Positions 23,914 through 33,276 are shown, counted from the stretch's first letter. The stretch: DNA of 64,000 nucleotides from Aeromicrobium endophyticum (GCF_003586285.1 NZ_QUBR01000001.1:1481373-1545372); one strand, 5' to 3'. The notes: generated by a model not told the origin, from the sequence alone. Program-made: numbers and translations.

Positions 23914-24372
23914 ATGACCCGAGTGTTCGACGATCTCGACGCCCTCAAGGCCGCCGCCGGTGAGGAGCTCGGCACGAGCGAGTGGTTCACGGTCACGCAG
24001 GAGCAGATCAACACCTTCGCCGACGCGACGGGCGACCACCAGTGGATCCACGTCGACCCCGAGCGCGCGGCGACCGGGCCCTTCGGCACGACGATCGCGC
24101 ACGGATACCTCACGCTGTCGCTGCTCCCGGTGCTCGCCAAGCAGATCTACGAGATCAACGGGCTGGCGTTCGGCGTCAACTACGGCGCCAACAAGGTGCG
24201 CTTCCCCTCGCCGGTGCCGGTCGACTCCCGGCTGCGGGCCACCGCGACGCTCAAGGAGACCAACGACATCGCGATCGGCACCCAGGTCGTCATGACCTTC
24301 GTCGTCGAGCTCGAGGGAGCCGACAAGCCGGCCTGCATCGCCGAGGTCGTCTACGTCATGGCAGGAGCCTGA
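23914..24372 (+). CDS. MaoC-family (R)-enoyl-CoA hydratase
   Basis: A 152-residue hot-dog-fold hydratase. It shows the hydratase-2 motif [18 protein letters not shown] with catalytic Asp and His, then [18 protein letters not shown]. The length fits single-domain MaoC/NodN-like enzymes acting as dimers on enoyl-CoA esters. GGAGG lies 7 bases before the ATG. One base separates its stop from the acyl-CoA dehydrogenase start, so both belong to the operon controlled from the palindrome at 23869. Confidence 0.92.
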   Translation: MTRVFDDLDALKAAAGEELGTSEWFTVTQEQINTFADATGDHQWIHVDPERAATGPFGTTIAHGYLTLSLLPVLAKQIYEINGLAFGVNYGANKVRFPSPVPVDSRLRATATLKETNDIAIGTQVVMTFVVELEGADKPACIAEVVYVMAGA

Positions 24373-24373
24373 G

Positions 24374-25588
24374 ATGCACTTCGGCTACGACGACAAGACG
24401 ACCGCGCTGATCGAGAAGGTCACGGCCTTCATGGAGGCCGAGGTCTACCCCGCCGAGGCCGTGTTCAAGGAGCAGGTCGAGGCGGCCATCGCCGCCGACA
24501 CGTGGTCGTTCCCGCCGATCGTCATGGAGATCCGCGCCAAGGCCAAGGCCCAGGGGCTGTGGAACTTCTTCGACCCGTCCGAGCACGGTGCCGGCCTGAC
24601 CAACCTGCAGTACGCGCCCATCGCCGAGCTGACGGGCCGCAGCATCCAGATCGGCCCGGCGGCCTTCAACTGCGCCGCCCCCGACACCGGCAACATGGAG
24701 GTGCTGAGCATGTTCGGCACCGACGAGCAGAAGAAGAAGTGGCTCGAGCCGCTGCTGGCCGGTGACATCCGCTCGGCCTTCGCGATGACCGAGCCGCAGG
24801 TCGCCTCGTCCGACGCCACCAACGTCGAGCTCAGCATCGTGCGCGACGGTGACGAGTACGTCATCAACGGCCGCAAGTGGTGGATCACCGGCGCGATGAA
24901 CCCCGACTGCAAGATCTTCATCGTGATGGGCAAGACCGATCCCTCGGCGGCGCGTCATCGCCAGCAGAGCCAGATCCTGGTCGAGCGCGACACCCCGGGC
25001 TTCGAGATCATCCGCGGCATGCACGTCTTCGGCTACCACGACCGCGACCACGGCGGGCACGCCGAGCTGCGGTTCACGGACGTCCGCGTGCCGGCCAGCA
25101 ACATCATCGGCGGCGAGGGCGAGGGCTTCGCGATCGCCCAGGCGCGCCTCGGGCCCGGCCGCATCCACCACTGCATGCGCTCGCTCGGCATCGCCGAGCG
25201 CGCCATCGAGATGATGAGCAAGCGGGCGTCCGAGCGGGTCGCCTTCGGCAAGCCGATCGCCGAGCAGGGCGTCGTCCGCGACTGGATCGCCGAGTCGCGG
25301 GTCAAGGTCGAGCAGCTGCGCCTTCTGGTGCTGAAGGCTGCGTGGCTGATGGACGTCGCGGGCAACAAGGCTGCGCACACCGAGATCCAGGCCATCAAGA
25401 TCGCGACGCCGCAGACCGTCGAGTGGATCCTCGACAAGGCGATCCAGGTGCATGGTGCCGGCGGCCTGAGCCAGGACTTCCCGCTCGCGGAGTGGTTCGC
25501 CGGCATGCGCACGCTGCGCTTCGCCGACGGCCCCGACGAGGTGCACAAGAACGCCCTGGCCAAGGCGGAGATCAAGAAGTGGGCCTGA
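24374..25588 (+). CDS. Acyl-CoA dehydrogenase (ACAD10/11-like FadE)
   Basis: A 404-residue acyl-CoA dehydrogenase with the flavin contact [20 protein letters not shown] and [11 protein letters not shown]. The C-terminal motif is [21 protein letters not shown], the form found in ACAD10/11-type enzymes that oxidise longer or 4-hydroxy acyl-CoAs. It follows the MaoC hydratase by one base and overlaps the next SDR (GTG inside its last codons). Together the three give dehydrogenation, hydration and a second oxidation of a CoA ester. Confidence 0.92.
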   Translation: MHFGYDDKTTALIEKVTAFMEAEVYPAEAVFKEQVEAAIAADTWSFPPIVMEIRAKAKAQGLWNFFDPSEHGAGLTNLQYAPIAELTGRSIQIGPAAFNCAAPDTGNMEVLSMFGTDEQKKKWLEPLLAGDIRSAFAMTEPQVASSDATNVELSIVRDGDEYVINGRKWWITGAMNPDCKIFIVMGKTDPSAARHRQQSQILVERDTPGFEIIRGMHVFGYHDRDHGGHAELRFTDVRVPASNIIGGEGEGFAIAQARLGPGRIHHCMRSLGIAERAIEMMSKRASERVAFGKPIAEQGVVRDWIAESRVKVEQLRLLVLKAAWLMDVAGNKAAHTEIQAIKIATPQTVEWILDKAIQVHGAGGLSQDFPLAEWFAGMRTLRFADGPDEVHKNALAKAEIKKWA

Positions 25589-26391
25589 CGCCCGGAGCGG
25601 GCACCGTCGCGGTCGTCACCGGCGCCGCGAGCGGCATCGGCGAGGGCATCGCCGAGCGCCTGCTCGAGCGCGGTGCGTCGGTGGTCCTGGGCGACCTCGA
25701 CGCCGATCGGCTCGCCGAGACGTCCGCACGGCTCGACGGCGTGCACCCCGGACGGGTCGCCCACGTCGCGGGGGATGCCGCGGACGCCGAGCACGTCGCC
25801 GCGCTGGTCGCGGCGGCGCCGGGCGACGTCGACCTGTACGTGGCCAACGCGGGCGTCTTCAAGGGCTTCGGGCTCGACGCGGCGGATGCCGACTGGTCGA
25901 TGTCGTGGGACGTCAACGTCATGGGGCAGGTGCGAGCCGCGCAGGCTCTCGTGCCGGGCTGGCTCGAGCGGGGACGCGGCTGCTTCGTCAGCACGGCGTC
26001 GGCGGCCGGCCTGTTGACGCAGCTGGGCTCGCCGACGTACTCGGCCACCAAGCACGCCGCCGTCGGCTTCGCCGAGTGGCTCGCCGCGACGTACGGCGAC
26101 CAGGGCGTCCAGGTGTGCTGCCTGTGCCCCATGGGCGTGCGCACCGACATGCTGCGCGAGGGCGAGCAGAACGCCGACGAGACGGCACGGCTCGCGATGC
26201 GATCGGTCGTGACGGCCGGCGCCACGGTCTCGCCGCTCGACGTCGCCGACGTCCTGCTCGAGGCCATCGAGGCGGGCTCGTTCTTCGCCCTCCCGCACCC
26301 CGAGGTCGGCACGATGTACGCCCGCAAGGCGTCCGACACCGACCAGTGGGTCGCGGGCATGCACCGCTTCCGGACGTCCCTCGAGCGCTGA
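25579..26391 (+). CDS. Short-chain dehydrogenase/reductase (SDR)
   Basis: A 270-residue SDR with TGAASGIG (residues 15-22), the NAG motif in VANAGVF, and Tyr154/Lys158 (YSATK). A GTG start at 25579 lies 10 bases inside the dehydrogenase gene, giving translational coupling. The C-terminal half has [13 protein letters not shown], a pattern of SDRs acting on acyl or ketone substrates. It is the third gene of the MaoC operon and is followed by a terminator. Confidence 0.87.
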   Translation: MGLTPGAGTVAVVTGAASGIGEGIAERLLERGASVVLGDLDADRLAETSARLDGVHPGRVAHVAGDAADAEHVAALVAAAPGDVDLYVANAGVFKGFGLDAADADWSMSWDVNVMGQVRAAQALVPGWLERGRGCFVSTASAAGLLTQLGSPTYSATKHAAVGFAEWLAATYGDQGVQVCCLCPMGVRTDMLREGEQNADETARLAMRSVVTAGATVSPLDVADVLLEAIEAGSFFALPHPEVGTMYARKASDTDQWVAGMHRFRTSLER

Positions 26392-26436
26392 CCCCCCGCA
26401 GCCGGCCTCCGAGCTCCGGGCCGGCGCCGGGGGTCA
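26389..26436. terminator. Bidirectional terminator between SDR and photolyase genes
   Basis: An interrupted stem: TGACCCCC (26389-26396) pairs with GGGGGTCA (26429-26436), and GCCGGC (26401-26406) with GCCGGC (26420-26425). It covers the stop codons of both convergent genes. Confidence 0.7.
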
Positions 26437-27900
26437 GGTGAGCCAGCGGGACGCGGCCCGGGTGTGGGCCGCCTTCTTCTCGGGCGCCAACCCGTCGTAC
26501 ATCCGCGTCATCATGCGCGAGCGGTGGTTGCCCTCGAAGACGTCGCGGTGGTCGCGCACGAACGTCCAGTAGAGGCCGTCCCAGTCGGCGGTCCAGTCGC
26601 CGGTCGGCAGGTCCGACATCTTGCGGAGGTAGTTGCTGCCCGACACGTAGGGCTTGGTCGTGATGCCGTCGCCGGCCGCGAACTGGCTCATGGCGTAGAC
26701 GTTGGGCACCATGACCCAGTCGTAGGCGTCGACGTACATCTGCATGAACCACTCGTACACGTCGTCGGGGTCGGTGCGCAGCAGGCTCATCGCGTTGCCC
26801 AGCACCATGAGCCGCTCGATGTGGTGGCTCCAGCCGCGCTCGAGCACCCCCTCGATCGCGTGGTCGACGGGGTCGAGCCCGGTGCGGGCGGTCCACCAGC
26901 CGGCGGCGAGCGGCCGGCTGTGCCGCAGGTGGTTGCTCGTGCGCATCCGGCGGCCGTAGAGGACGTACGTGGCCCGCATGTACTCGCGCCAGCCGATGAC
27001 CTGGCGCACGAAGCCCTCGAGGGACGGCAGGTCGATGTCGTCGGCCGCCAGCGCACGGTCGACGACCCACGACGGCGACAGCAGACCGATGTTGAGCCCC
27101 GGGGTCATGACGGAGTGGAAGACGAACGGGTGCCGGGTGGCGATGGCGTCCTCGTACGGACCGAACTGCGGCAGACGCTCGTCGACGAACTGGTCGAAGG
27201 CGGCCTCGGCCTCGTCGTGGGAGGTCGGCCACGCGAACGACTCGGCGTTGCCGGGGTTGTCGGGGAACTCCTGGCCCACCCACGCGATCGCCTCGTCGAC
27301 GGCCGGGTGCCGGGCGGGCCACGTCACGTCGGGGACACGGTGCTCGCGCGGCAGCTTCCTGCGGTTCTCGGTGTCGAACGACCAGCGTCCGCCCACGGGT
27401 TGGTCGCCCTCGACCAGGATGTCGAGCCGCTGGCGCTGCCACGAGTAGAAGTGCTGCATGCGGGCCGGGTGCGCGTCGAACCAGGCGGCGATCTCGGCGC
27501 GGGACGTCAGGAAGCTGGGCGACTCGAGCACGTCCTCCGTGTGCAGCTCGATGCCCGCCTCGGCCAGGGCGGCCGACACGTCACGCGACAGCCAGTCGTC
27601 GACGACGTCGTAGACCGTCACGCGCTGCGGACGCAGACGCGCCAGCAGCGCGGTCAGTCGGACGGCGGTGGGCTCGTCGGCGCTGGTGTCGATGCACTCG
27701 ACGTCGAACGAGGCGGCGCGCAGACGATCGGCGAACCGTCGCATCGAGGCGCGGTGGAGCACGAGCTTCTGGGTGTGGAACGCGTACTGGCGGAAGAACA
27801 GGTCGTCCTCGACGAGCACGAACACCGTGCCTGCGCTCGCGTCGAGCTGCTGCTCGAACAGCTGGTGCGGGTAGATCAGCCGGACGTGTGGGGTGCTCAT
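26434..27900 (-). CDS. Photolyase/cryptochrome of the PhrB-like bacterial (6-4) family, no Fe-S cysteines
   Basis: A 488-residue protein of the deoxyribodipyrimidine photolyase-related family (PF04244), which includes the bacterial (6-4) photolyase PhrB and CryB. It has the family start VRLIYPHQLF and EDDLFFRQYAFHTQKLVLHR, the conserved His pair in WSHHIERLMVLGNAM, and TTKPYVSGSNYLRKMSDL. Known members hold a 4Fe-4S cluster by four cysteines, two of them just after the KMSD region. Here only Cys69 exists in the whole protein, so no cluster can form. FAD and antenna sites may still be present. Its stop is followed by the terminator shared with the SDR, and it overlaps the SGNH gene start-to-stop (ATGA). 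Confidence 0.88.
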   Translation of the reverse strand: MSTPHVRLIYPHQLFEQQLDASAGTVFVLVEDDLFFRQYAFHTQKLVLHRASMRRFADRLRAASFDVECIDTSADEPTAVRLTALLARLRPQRVTVYDVVDDWLSRDVSAALAEAGIELHTEDVLESPSFLTSRAEIAAWFDAHPARMQHFYSWQRQRLDILVEGDQPVGGRWSFDTENRRKLPREHRVPDVTWPARHPAVDEAIAWVGQEFPDNPGNAESFAWPTSHDEAEAAFDQFVDERLPQFGPYEDAIATRHPFVFHSVMTPGLNIGLLSPSWVVDRALAADDIDLPSLEGFVRQVIGWREYMRATYVLYGRRMRTSNHLRHSRPLAAGWWTARTGLDPVDHAIEGVLERGWSHHIERLMVLGNAMSLLRTDPDDVYEWFMQMYVDAYDWVMVPNVYAMSQFAAGDGITTKPYVSGSNYLRKMSDLPTGDWTADWDGLYWTFVRDHRDVFEGNHRSRMMTRMYDGLAPEKKAAHTRAASRWLT

Positions 27901-28607
27901 CGCCGCGCGACCGCCTCGCCGACGATCTCGGCCATGCCCGCGTAGCCCGCATCGTTGGGGTGGAAGTGGTCGGGGGAGAGGCGCCCCCGCCACGACCGCA
28001 TGCGGGGGTCGCGGAACTCCGCGACGCGGATGCGTCCGGCGGCGGCGGCCTCGTCGACGCGTCGGTTGAAGTCGACGGACGCCGGACGTCCACCGGGCTG
28101 CGTGCCGACGACCGAGCCGGTCGGCAGCTGCGACAGCATCGCGTCGAGCGCCTGCGGCAGCTGCGGACGCAGCCGGCGGCTGATGAGGTCGTTGCTGCCG
28201 ATGACGACCGTCACCAGGTCGGGCTCGACGCCGATCGACCGCATCGCCGGGATCTGCCGCTCGACGACGTCGCCAACGCGTCCGCCGTAGACCGACAGGT
28301 TGACGAGCCGGTGCCGGGGCAGCTCCTGCGCCAGCTGTCCGGCCCAGCCGCGGTCGTAGGCGGAGGCACCGACGCCCTGCGCCATCGAGTCGCCGAGGAC
28401 GACCCACAACGGGCCGGTGGCGGCGAGTGCCACGCGGTTGTGTCGCTCCCAGGCCCGCGCGTACGGCTCGACCTGGCGCTGCACGGCTCGGACTCCCGGC
28501 AGCAGCAGGCTCGCCGTGCGCACGAACGGACCGCTGTCGCGTCCGCTCAGGTTGGAGTAGTCGAAGTCAGCCTGGGTCACGGGATCAGTCAAGCACCGGG
28601 AGGCCAC
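27897..28607 (-). CDS. SGNH/GDSL-type hydrolase
   Basis: A 236-residue esterase/lipase-like protein. Block I is VVLGDSMAQGVG with the nucleophilic Ser, block III is VIGSNDL with Asn, and block V is DHFHPNDAGY with Asp and His. It lacks a signal peptide, so it is probably cytoplasmic. A GTG at 28607 is the longest start; a GTG at 28580 (TQADFDY) is also possible. Its stop overlaps the photolyase start, so the two are co-transcribed, an association without an obvious biochemical reason. Confidence 0.85.
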   Translation of the reverse strand: MASRCLTDPVTQADFDYSNLSGRDSGPFVRTASLLLPGVRAVQRQVEPYARAWERHNRVALAATGPLWVVLGDSMAQGVGASAYDRGWAGQLAQELPRHRLVNLSVYGGRVGDVVERQIPAMRSIGVEPDLVTVVIGSNDLISRRLRPQLPQALDAMLSQLPTGSVVGTQPGGRPASVDFNRRVDEAAAAGRIRVAEFRDPRMRSWRGRLSPDHFHPNDAGYAGMAEIVGEAVARR

Positions 28608-28608
28608 G

Positions 28609-28614
28609 TAGGCT
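28609..28614 (+). promoter_or_regulatory. -10 box TAGGCT for the membrane-protein/map operon
   Basis: TAGGCT lies 31 bases before the ATG at 28646. The sequence after it allows a short leader containing GGAGGGCAGG as ribosome site. Confidence 0.5.
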
Positions 28615-28645
28615 TGCCGAGAATGAGTGCCGAGGAGGGCAGGAC

Positions 28646-29041
28646 ATGACGAGTGTGAACGGCATCAGGCTGATGAGCGTCGCGGGCGCCGTCGTGCTCG
28701 GTGCCTACGTGGTCGGCGGTCTCGCGGGCGTCGACCTCGGCTCAGCCCTCGGCTTCGTCAAGATCGCCGTGCTCGTGGCTGCCGTGCTGGTGGCCGCGCT
28801 CGCGTTCCAGGGCTGGTCGCACGACAGCAACCCGCACAGCCTCAGCGCGATGGTGGTCTCGCTGCTGGGCGGCGCGTCCCTGGCCTCGACCGTCACGACC
28901 GCCACCGGTGACGACCTCTACGGCAGCGACCCGATGGCACTGGTCGGCACGATGGCCGTCGTCGCCGCCGTCACGATCGCGCAGATCGGGCAGACCCGCT
29001 CGCACACCACCCCACCAGACAGAAAGGGAGGCGCTCGATGA
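28646..29041 (+). CDS. Small membrane protein, function unknown
   Basis: A 131-residue protein with four hydrophobic segments (roughly residues 8-27, 33-52, 65-85 and 95-112) and a polar C-terminal tail. I do not recognise a named family. The ATG at 28646 is chosen because GGAGGGCAGG precedes it; an ATG at 28623 leads to a stop after eight codons. Its last codon overlaps the start of the methionine aminopeptidase gene (ATGA), so the two are translated together. Confidence 0.75.
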   Translation: MTSVNGIRLMSVAGAVVLGAYVVGGLAGVDLGSALGFVKIAVLVAAVLVAALAFQGWSHDSNPHSLSAMVVSLLGGASLASTVTTATGDDLYGSDPMALVGTMAVVAAVTIAQIGQTRSHTTPPDRKGGAR

Positions 29042-29805
29042 TCGAGCTCCTGACCCCCACCCAGATCGACGAGATGCGCCCGGCCGGACGCTTCGTGGCG
29101 TCCGTGCTAACCGCGCTGAGCGAGGCCGCCGACGTCGGCGTCGACCTGCTCGACCTCGATGCGCTCGCCCACGAGATGATCCGCAAGGAGGGTGCCGAGT
29201 CGTGCTACATCGACTACCACCCGTCCTTCGGTGCGATGCCGTTCGGCAAGGTGCTGTGCACGTCGGTCAACGACGCGGTGCTGCACGGGCTGCCGCACAA
29301 GTACAAGCTGCGTGACGGCGACCTCGTGAGCTTCGACTTCGCGGTGTCGGTGGACAACTGGGTGTGCGACTCGGCGGTCAGCGTCGTGGTCGGCACCCCG
29401 CGCGACGAGGACCTCCGCCTGATCGACCACGCGCAGGAGGCTCTCGACGCCGCGATCGCCGTCGCTCGTCCCGGCCACCGCATCGGCGACATCTCTGCGG
29501 CCATCGGCGCGGTGGGCCGGTCGCACGGTCTCAAGGTCAACACCCAGTTCGGCGGGCACGGCGTCGGACGCACGATGCACGGCGACCCCCACGTTCCCAA
29601 CGACGGCCGGGCCGGGCGCGGGCTGCCTCTCAAGCCGGGCCTCGTGATCGCGATCGAGCCGTGGTTCCTGCACACGACCGACGAGATCCGCATGGACGAG
29701 GACGGCTGGACGATCCGCAGCGCCGACGGCTCTCGCGGCGCGCACGTCGAGCACACGATCGCCATCACCGACGGCGACCCGATCGTCCTCACCGCCCGCG
29801 ACTGA
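29038..29805 (+). CDS. map: Type I methionine aminopeptidase
   Basis: A 255-residue pita-bread-fold metallopeptidase that removes the initiator methionine. The five metal ligands are in place: the two Asp of SFDFAVSVDNWVCDSA, His of GGHGVGR, and the two Glu of IAIEPW and HVEHTI. The active-site His is in the HGLPH stretch. Length and motifs match a bacterial type Ia enzyme without N-terminal zinc extension. Actinobacteria often have two or more map genes; this one lies outside the secY-adk-map cluster, so it is probably an additional copy. Confidence 0.93.
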   Translation: MIELLTPTQIDEMRPAGRFVASVLTALSEAADVGVDLLDLDALAHEMIRKEGAESCYIDYHPSFGAMPFGKVLCTSVNDAVLHGLPHKYKLRDGDLVSFDFAVSVDNWVCDSAVSVVVGTPRDEDLRLIDHAQEALDAAIAVARPGHRIGDISAAIGAVGRSHGLKVNTQFGGHGVGRTMHGDPHVPNDGRAGRGLPLKPGLVIAIEPWFLHTTDEIRMDEDGWTIRSADGSRGAHVEHTIAITDGDPIVLTARD

Positions 29806-29934
29806 GGTCCCGCTAGGGGTGTCCGGACCGCATGGCTGGTTTAGGTCCCAGGACGCCCTGTCTCTGGCCTACCCTGAGGTCTGCGGCTCTGGATGGGGAG
29901 AGGTCCGACGGCTGCTGACACAGGGAGAGCTGTC

Positions 29935-31722
29935 ATGCGCGTGGTCCGCCGTACGTCCGTCCTGATCGCGGGTGCGCTCGTGGCGTCCGGGATCGCCATG
30001 CTGCCCGCTCAGGCCGGCGAGACGTCCGATCCGACGACCCTGGCGGTCGAGGGCACCGTGAGGGCTGTCGTCGTCGACCGGTTCGGGGCCGAGGCATCGT
30101 CCGACCACCTCTACACCGTCGTGACCGACGCCGGCGCCGAGATCCCCGTCGACCTGCCAGAAGCCACCCCCGCCAACGGGCGCTTCGAGGGCGAGCTGGT
30201 CGTCGACGGAGACGTCGAGGACGCGCTCGACGCCAAGGACCTCCTGCCCCGTGAGGGCAGCACGATCGCGCAGGACACCCGCGCCGGACGCGTCGCCGTC
30301 GCCGAGGCCGAGCGCCAGGACACACCGCTCGAGGTGGCGACGTCCACCGTCGCGCCCGTCACGGCGGCGGCCGTCACGACACCCAAGGCCCACCGCGCGT
30401 ACGTCGCGGTCATGACGGGGAGGGGGTCGGTCGAGGAGACCGACACCCAGGTGGCGAGCATCGTCGACGGATTGATGAGCTACTGGAAGACCGAGTCGGG
30501 CGGGGTGATCTCGTCGTTCACCCGTCCGCGGGGTATCGAGCGATTCGCGACGTCCACGGCCGGTCCTGTCAGCGACAGCTGCGGCATGGCCAGCGACCCC
30601 GACGAGGTGTGGAACGAGGCAGCGAACATCTTCTTCCAGAAGTACGGTGTCTCGTTCGGCCGAGGATCCGGCAATCATCTGTTCGTCGCGATGGCCAATG
30701 AGTGCGCCGGCGTCCTGGCCACGGATGCGGGGGTCGCCGGCGTCGCTGCGGTGGGTTCGGACTTCTCGAGCGAGGGGCCCATGAGCTTCAGCCTGGGGGA
30801 CATCGCGACGCAGGTCGGCGTGCACGAGATCGGCCACACGTTCGGCCTGGGTCACGCCAATCTCGACGTCTGCGGCGCGCCCACCGTGTGCGGCGACGGA
30901 GAGTACTTCGACCTCTACAGCCCCATGTCCCTTGCCATCAGCCTCGGCTCCGCGGTCACGTCGCCCGTGCTCGACACCGCGTACCGAGCCCGACTCGGCG
31001 TGGCGGGGACGTCCGAGGTTGCCCGTCTCGCCGCCGCAGACAGCTCGCCGTCGCGCACGGTCAGCCTCACCGCACGGTCGGCCGCCAACGGGCTCCGCGG
31101 CCTCCAGGTCGTCGACCCGATCTCCGGTCAGCAGTACTGGGTCGACTACAGGTCGGGCACGGACCGTGACGCGGGCAGCTTCTACGCCTCACGCTTCGGC
31201 TTGGGCACGACGACCTACCAGCTGAGGTATCCGACGGGTGTCACCGTCACGAGCCTCTCGCCGTCCGGCGAGCTCGTGCTGCAGACGCAGCGCTCGGCCG
31301 GGGGCGCGCTCGGGTCGTTCGCCTCCGGGTCGCAGTTCGTCAGCCCCACCGGTGCGGTCCGCATCGGCGTGGGAGCCGTGTCGGGGCCGACAGCCGAGGT
31401 CACGGTGGCGTTCGCCCCACCCGCTGCCCCCGCACCGCCCGTTCCGAGCCGGCTCTCGCCCGCCACGCCTCGCATCTCCGGCACCGTCAAGGTCGGCCGG
31501 ACGCTGAGGGTGAAGGTGGGCTCGTGGTCGCCGCGACCCACGTTCCGCTACCAGTGGTTCGCCAACGGACGGAAGATCTCGTCGAAGGGCACGAAGGCCT
31601 CGTTCAGGCTGACGTCGAAGCAGAAGGGACAGCGCATCACGGTGCGGGTCACCGGCACGCGGGCCGGGTACGCGACCGTCAGCAAGACGTCGCGAAGGAC
31701 CACCAAGGTCGCTCCGCGGTAG
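29935..31722 (+). CDS. Secreted metzincin-like zinc protease with C-terminal Ig-like wall domain
   Basis: A 595-residue secreted protein. Residues 1-29 are a Sec signal peptide ending in AQA. A propeptide-like region precedes the zinc-binding motif HEIGHTFGLGH (His297), which fits HExxHxxGxxH, and a Met-turn candidate SPMS follows about 25 residues later. After a Pro/Ala-rich linker the last 90 residues form an Ig-like repeat (GRTLRVKVGSW, YQWFANGRKI, GQRITVRVTGT), common in actinobacterial surface proteins. Cysteines are paired around the active site. The ATG follows AGGGAGAG. It stands alone with a promoter-like TACCCT upstream near 29872. Confidence 0.88.
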   Translation: MRVVRRTSVLIAGALVASGIAMLPAQAGETSDPTTLAVEGTVRAVVVDRFGAEASSDHLYTVVTDAGAEIPVDLPEATPANGRFEGELVVDGDVEDALDAKDLLPREGSTIAQDTRAGRVAVAEAERQDTPLEVATSTVAPVTAAAVTTPKAHRAYVAVMTGRGSVEETDTQVASIVDGLMSYWKTESGGVISSFTRPRGIERFATSTAGPVSDSCGMASDPDEVWNEAANIFFQKYGVSFGRGSGNHLFVAMANECAGVLATDAGVAGVAAVGSDFSSEGPMSFSLGDIATQVGVHEIGHTFGLGHANLDVCGAPTVCGDGEYFDLYSPMSLAISLGSAVTSPVLDTAYRARLGVAGTSEVARLAAADSSPSRTVSLTARSAANGLRGLQVVDPISGQQYWVDYRSGTDRDAGSFYASRFGLGTTTYQLRYPTGVTVTSLSPSGELVLQTQRSAGGALGSFASGSQFVSPTGAVRIGVGAVSGPTAEVTVAFAPPAAPAPPVPSRLSPATPRISGTVKVGRTLRVKVGSWSPRPTFRYQWFANGRKISSKGTKASFRLTSKQKGQRITVRVTGTRAGYATVSKTSRRTTKVAPR

Positions 31723-31746
31723 GTCTGAGACACCTGTCACGCGGTA

Positions 31747-31764
31747 GGTGAACAACGGTTGAAC
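31747..31764 (-). promoter_or_regulatory. PHO-box-like direct repeat before the phosphate transporter
   Basis: On the minus strand two repeats, GTTCAAC and GTTCACC, are spaced exactly 11 bases apart, as in the direct-repeat units bound by actinobacterial PhoP (consensus GTTCACC). They lie 51-68 bases before the transporter start codon. Low-phosphate control, or repression, is inferred. Confidence 0.55.
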
Positions 31765-31814
31765 AGGTGTCCGGAAGCCTCGACCACGGTGGTTGCAGGC
31801 CGCATCGTTGAGTC

Positions 31815-32975
31815 GTGAACGAGTCCCTCATCATCTTGTCCATCGTGGTCGTGACCGCGTTGGCCTTCGACTTCACCAACGGGTTCCACGACACCGGCAA
31901 CGCCATGGCGACGTCGATCGCGACGGGCGCCCTGACGCCGAAGGTCGCCGTCACCCTCAGCGCGGTGCTCAACCTGGTGGGCGCCTTCTTGTCCACGGCC
32001 GTGGCGGCCACGATCGCCAAGGGCCTGGTGGACGCCAACCTCGTGACGCTCGAGATCGTCTTCGCGGGGCTGGTCGGCGGCATCGCCTGGAACTTGATGA
32101 CGTGGCTGCTCGGCATCCCGTCCAGCTCGTCGCACGCGCTGATCGGCGGCGTCATCGGCGCGATGCTGGCCGCTGCCGGCTCGAGCGGTGTCGAGTGGAA
32201 GGGCGTGGTGTCCAACGTCGTCCTGCCCGCCATGCTGTCACCGCTGATCGCCGGTCTCGTGGCGACCCTGGGCACCTACTCGGTCTACCGCACGACCCGC
32301 GGGCTCGAGGAGCGTCGCACCGAGCGCGGCTTCCGCATCGGCCAGATCGGCTCGGCCTCGCTGGTCTCGCTGGCGCACGGCACCAACGACGCGCAGAAGA
32401 CCATGGGCATCATCTTCCTGGCCCTGATCTCGTACGGCAGCGTCAGCGCCGACGAGACCCTGCCGCCCACCTGGGTGATCGTCGCGTGCGCCAGCGCGAT
32501 CGCGCTCGGCACCTACCTCGGCGGCTGGCGCATCATCCGCACCCTGGGCAAGGGCCTGGTCGAGATCAAGTCGCCGCAGGGCATGGCCGCCGAGAGCTCG
32601 TCGGCCGCGATCATCCTGCTGGCCAGCCACTTCGGCTTCTCGCTGTCGACGACGCACGTGGCCACCGGGTCGATCCTCGGCTCGGGGCTCGGCAAGCCGG
32701 GCGCGCAGGTGCGGTGGAACGTGGCCCTGCGCATGGTGACGGCATGGGTCGTGACGCTTCCGGCCGCGGCGCTGGTCGGTGCCGTCGCGTACGCCGCCAC
32801 CGCCGGCATCGGTGGCCTGGCCGGCGTGCTGGTGGTCTTCGCCGGCCTCGTCGCCGGATCGTTCGCCATCTGGCTGCGCTCGCGCGCCAGCGTGGTCAGC
32901 CACGACAACGTCAACGACGAGTGGGACGACCGCCCGTCGTCCCGGCGACCGGCCGTGGCCGGCGCGGAGAGCTGA
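31815..32975 (+). CDS. pitA: PiT-family inorganic phosphate transporter
   Basis: A 386-residue membrane protein with about ten hydrophobic segments. It carries the two PiT signature repeats: FDFTNGFHDTGNAMATSIATGAL near the N-terminus and ASLVSLAHGTNDAQKTMGIIFLAL in the middle. It imports metal-phosphate complexes with protons. The GTG at 31815 gives a normal start for the family. It is followed by a small membrane protein and a DUF3349 protein, the same trio that, from memory, accompanies pitA in mycobacteria. A PHO-box-like repeat lies upstream. Confidence 0.93.
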   Translation: MNESLIILSIVVVTALAFDFTNGFHDTGNAMATSIATGALTPKVAVTLSAVLNLVGAFLSTAVAATIAKGLVDANLVTLEIVFAGLVGGIAWNLMTWLLGIPSSSSHALIGGVIGAMLAAAGSSGVEWKGVVSNVVLPAMLSPLIAGLVATLGTYSVYRTTRGLEERRTERGFRIGQIGSASLVSLAHGTNDAQKTMGIIFLALISYGSVSADETLPPTWVIVACASAIALGTYLGGWRIIRTLGKGLVEIKSPQGMAAESSSAAIILLASHFGFSLSTTHVATGSILGSGLGKPGAQVRWNVALRMVTAWVVTLPAAALVGAVAYAATAGIGGLAGVLVVFAGLVAGSFAIWLRSRASVVSHDNVNDEWDDRPSSRRPAVAGAES

Positions 32976-32985
32976 GGAGCGGACG

Positions 32986-33276
32986 ATGGACGGTTGGCTG
33001 AACGTGGGAGCCCTGGTCAAGGTGCTCGTCTTCGGGATCATCGCGGGCGCGGGTCTGCCGGCGCTCTTCGCGCTCGGCGTGCGCACGCAGGCGGTGGGCG
33101 CCGGGACGATCGGCGGCCAGCACCTCGCGGGTGACCGCCGCCCGCTGCTGACGGCCGTCGCCTACGTGTGCTTCGCTCTCGTCACGGTGGCGATCGTGAC
33201 GGGCGTGCTGTTCGTCGCGCGCGACTTCATCGGTCACCACACGGGCTGGTACATCCTCGGGGCGGAGGCGAAGTGA
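32986..33276 (+). CDS. Small membrane protein of the pit operon
   Basis: A 96-residue protein with two hydrophobic segments (about residues 10-29 and 58-80) separated by a polar stretch. No enzymatic motif is visible. The gene sits between pitA and the DUF3349 gene, 10 bases after the former and overlapping the latter (GTGA). The same position is occupied by a small membrane protein in mycobacterial pitA operons, so an accessory role in phosphate transport is likely. Confidence 0.8.
   Translation: MDGWLNVGALVKVLVFGIIAGAGLPALFALGVRTQAVGAGTIGGQHLAGDRRPLLTAVAYVCFALVTVAIVTGVLFVARDFIGHHTGWYILGAEAK

Noticed and set aside
28623..28649. Eight-codon open frame MSAEEGRT before the small membrane protein
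   Set aside because: It has no ribosome site of its own and its sequence is the ribosome site of the real gene at 28646; a leader-peptide role cannot be supported.
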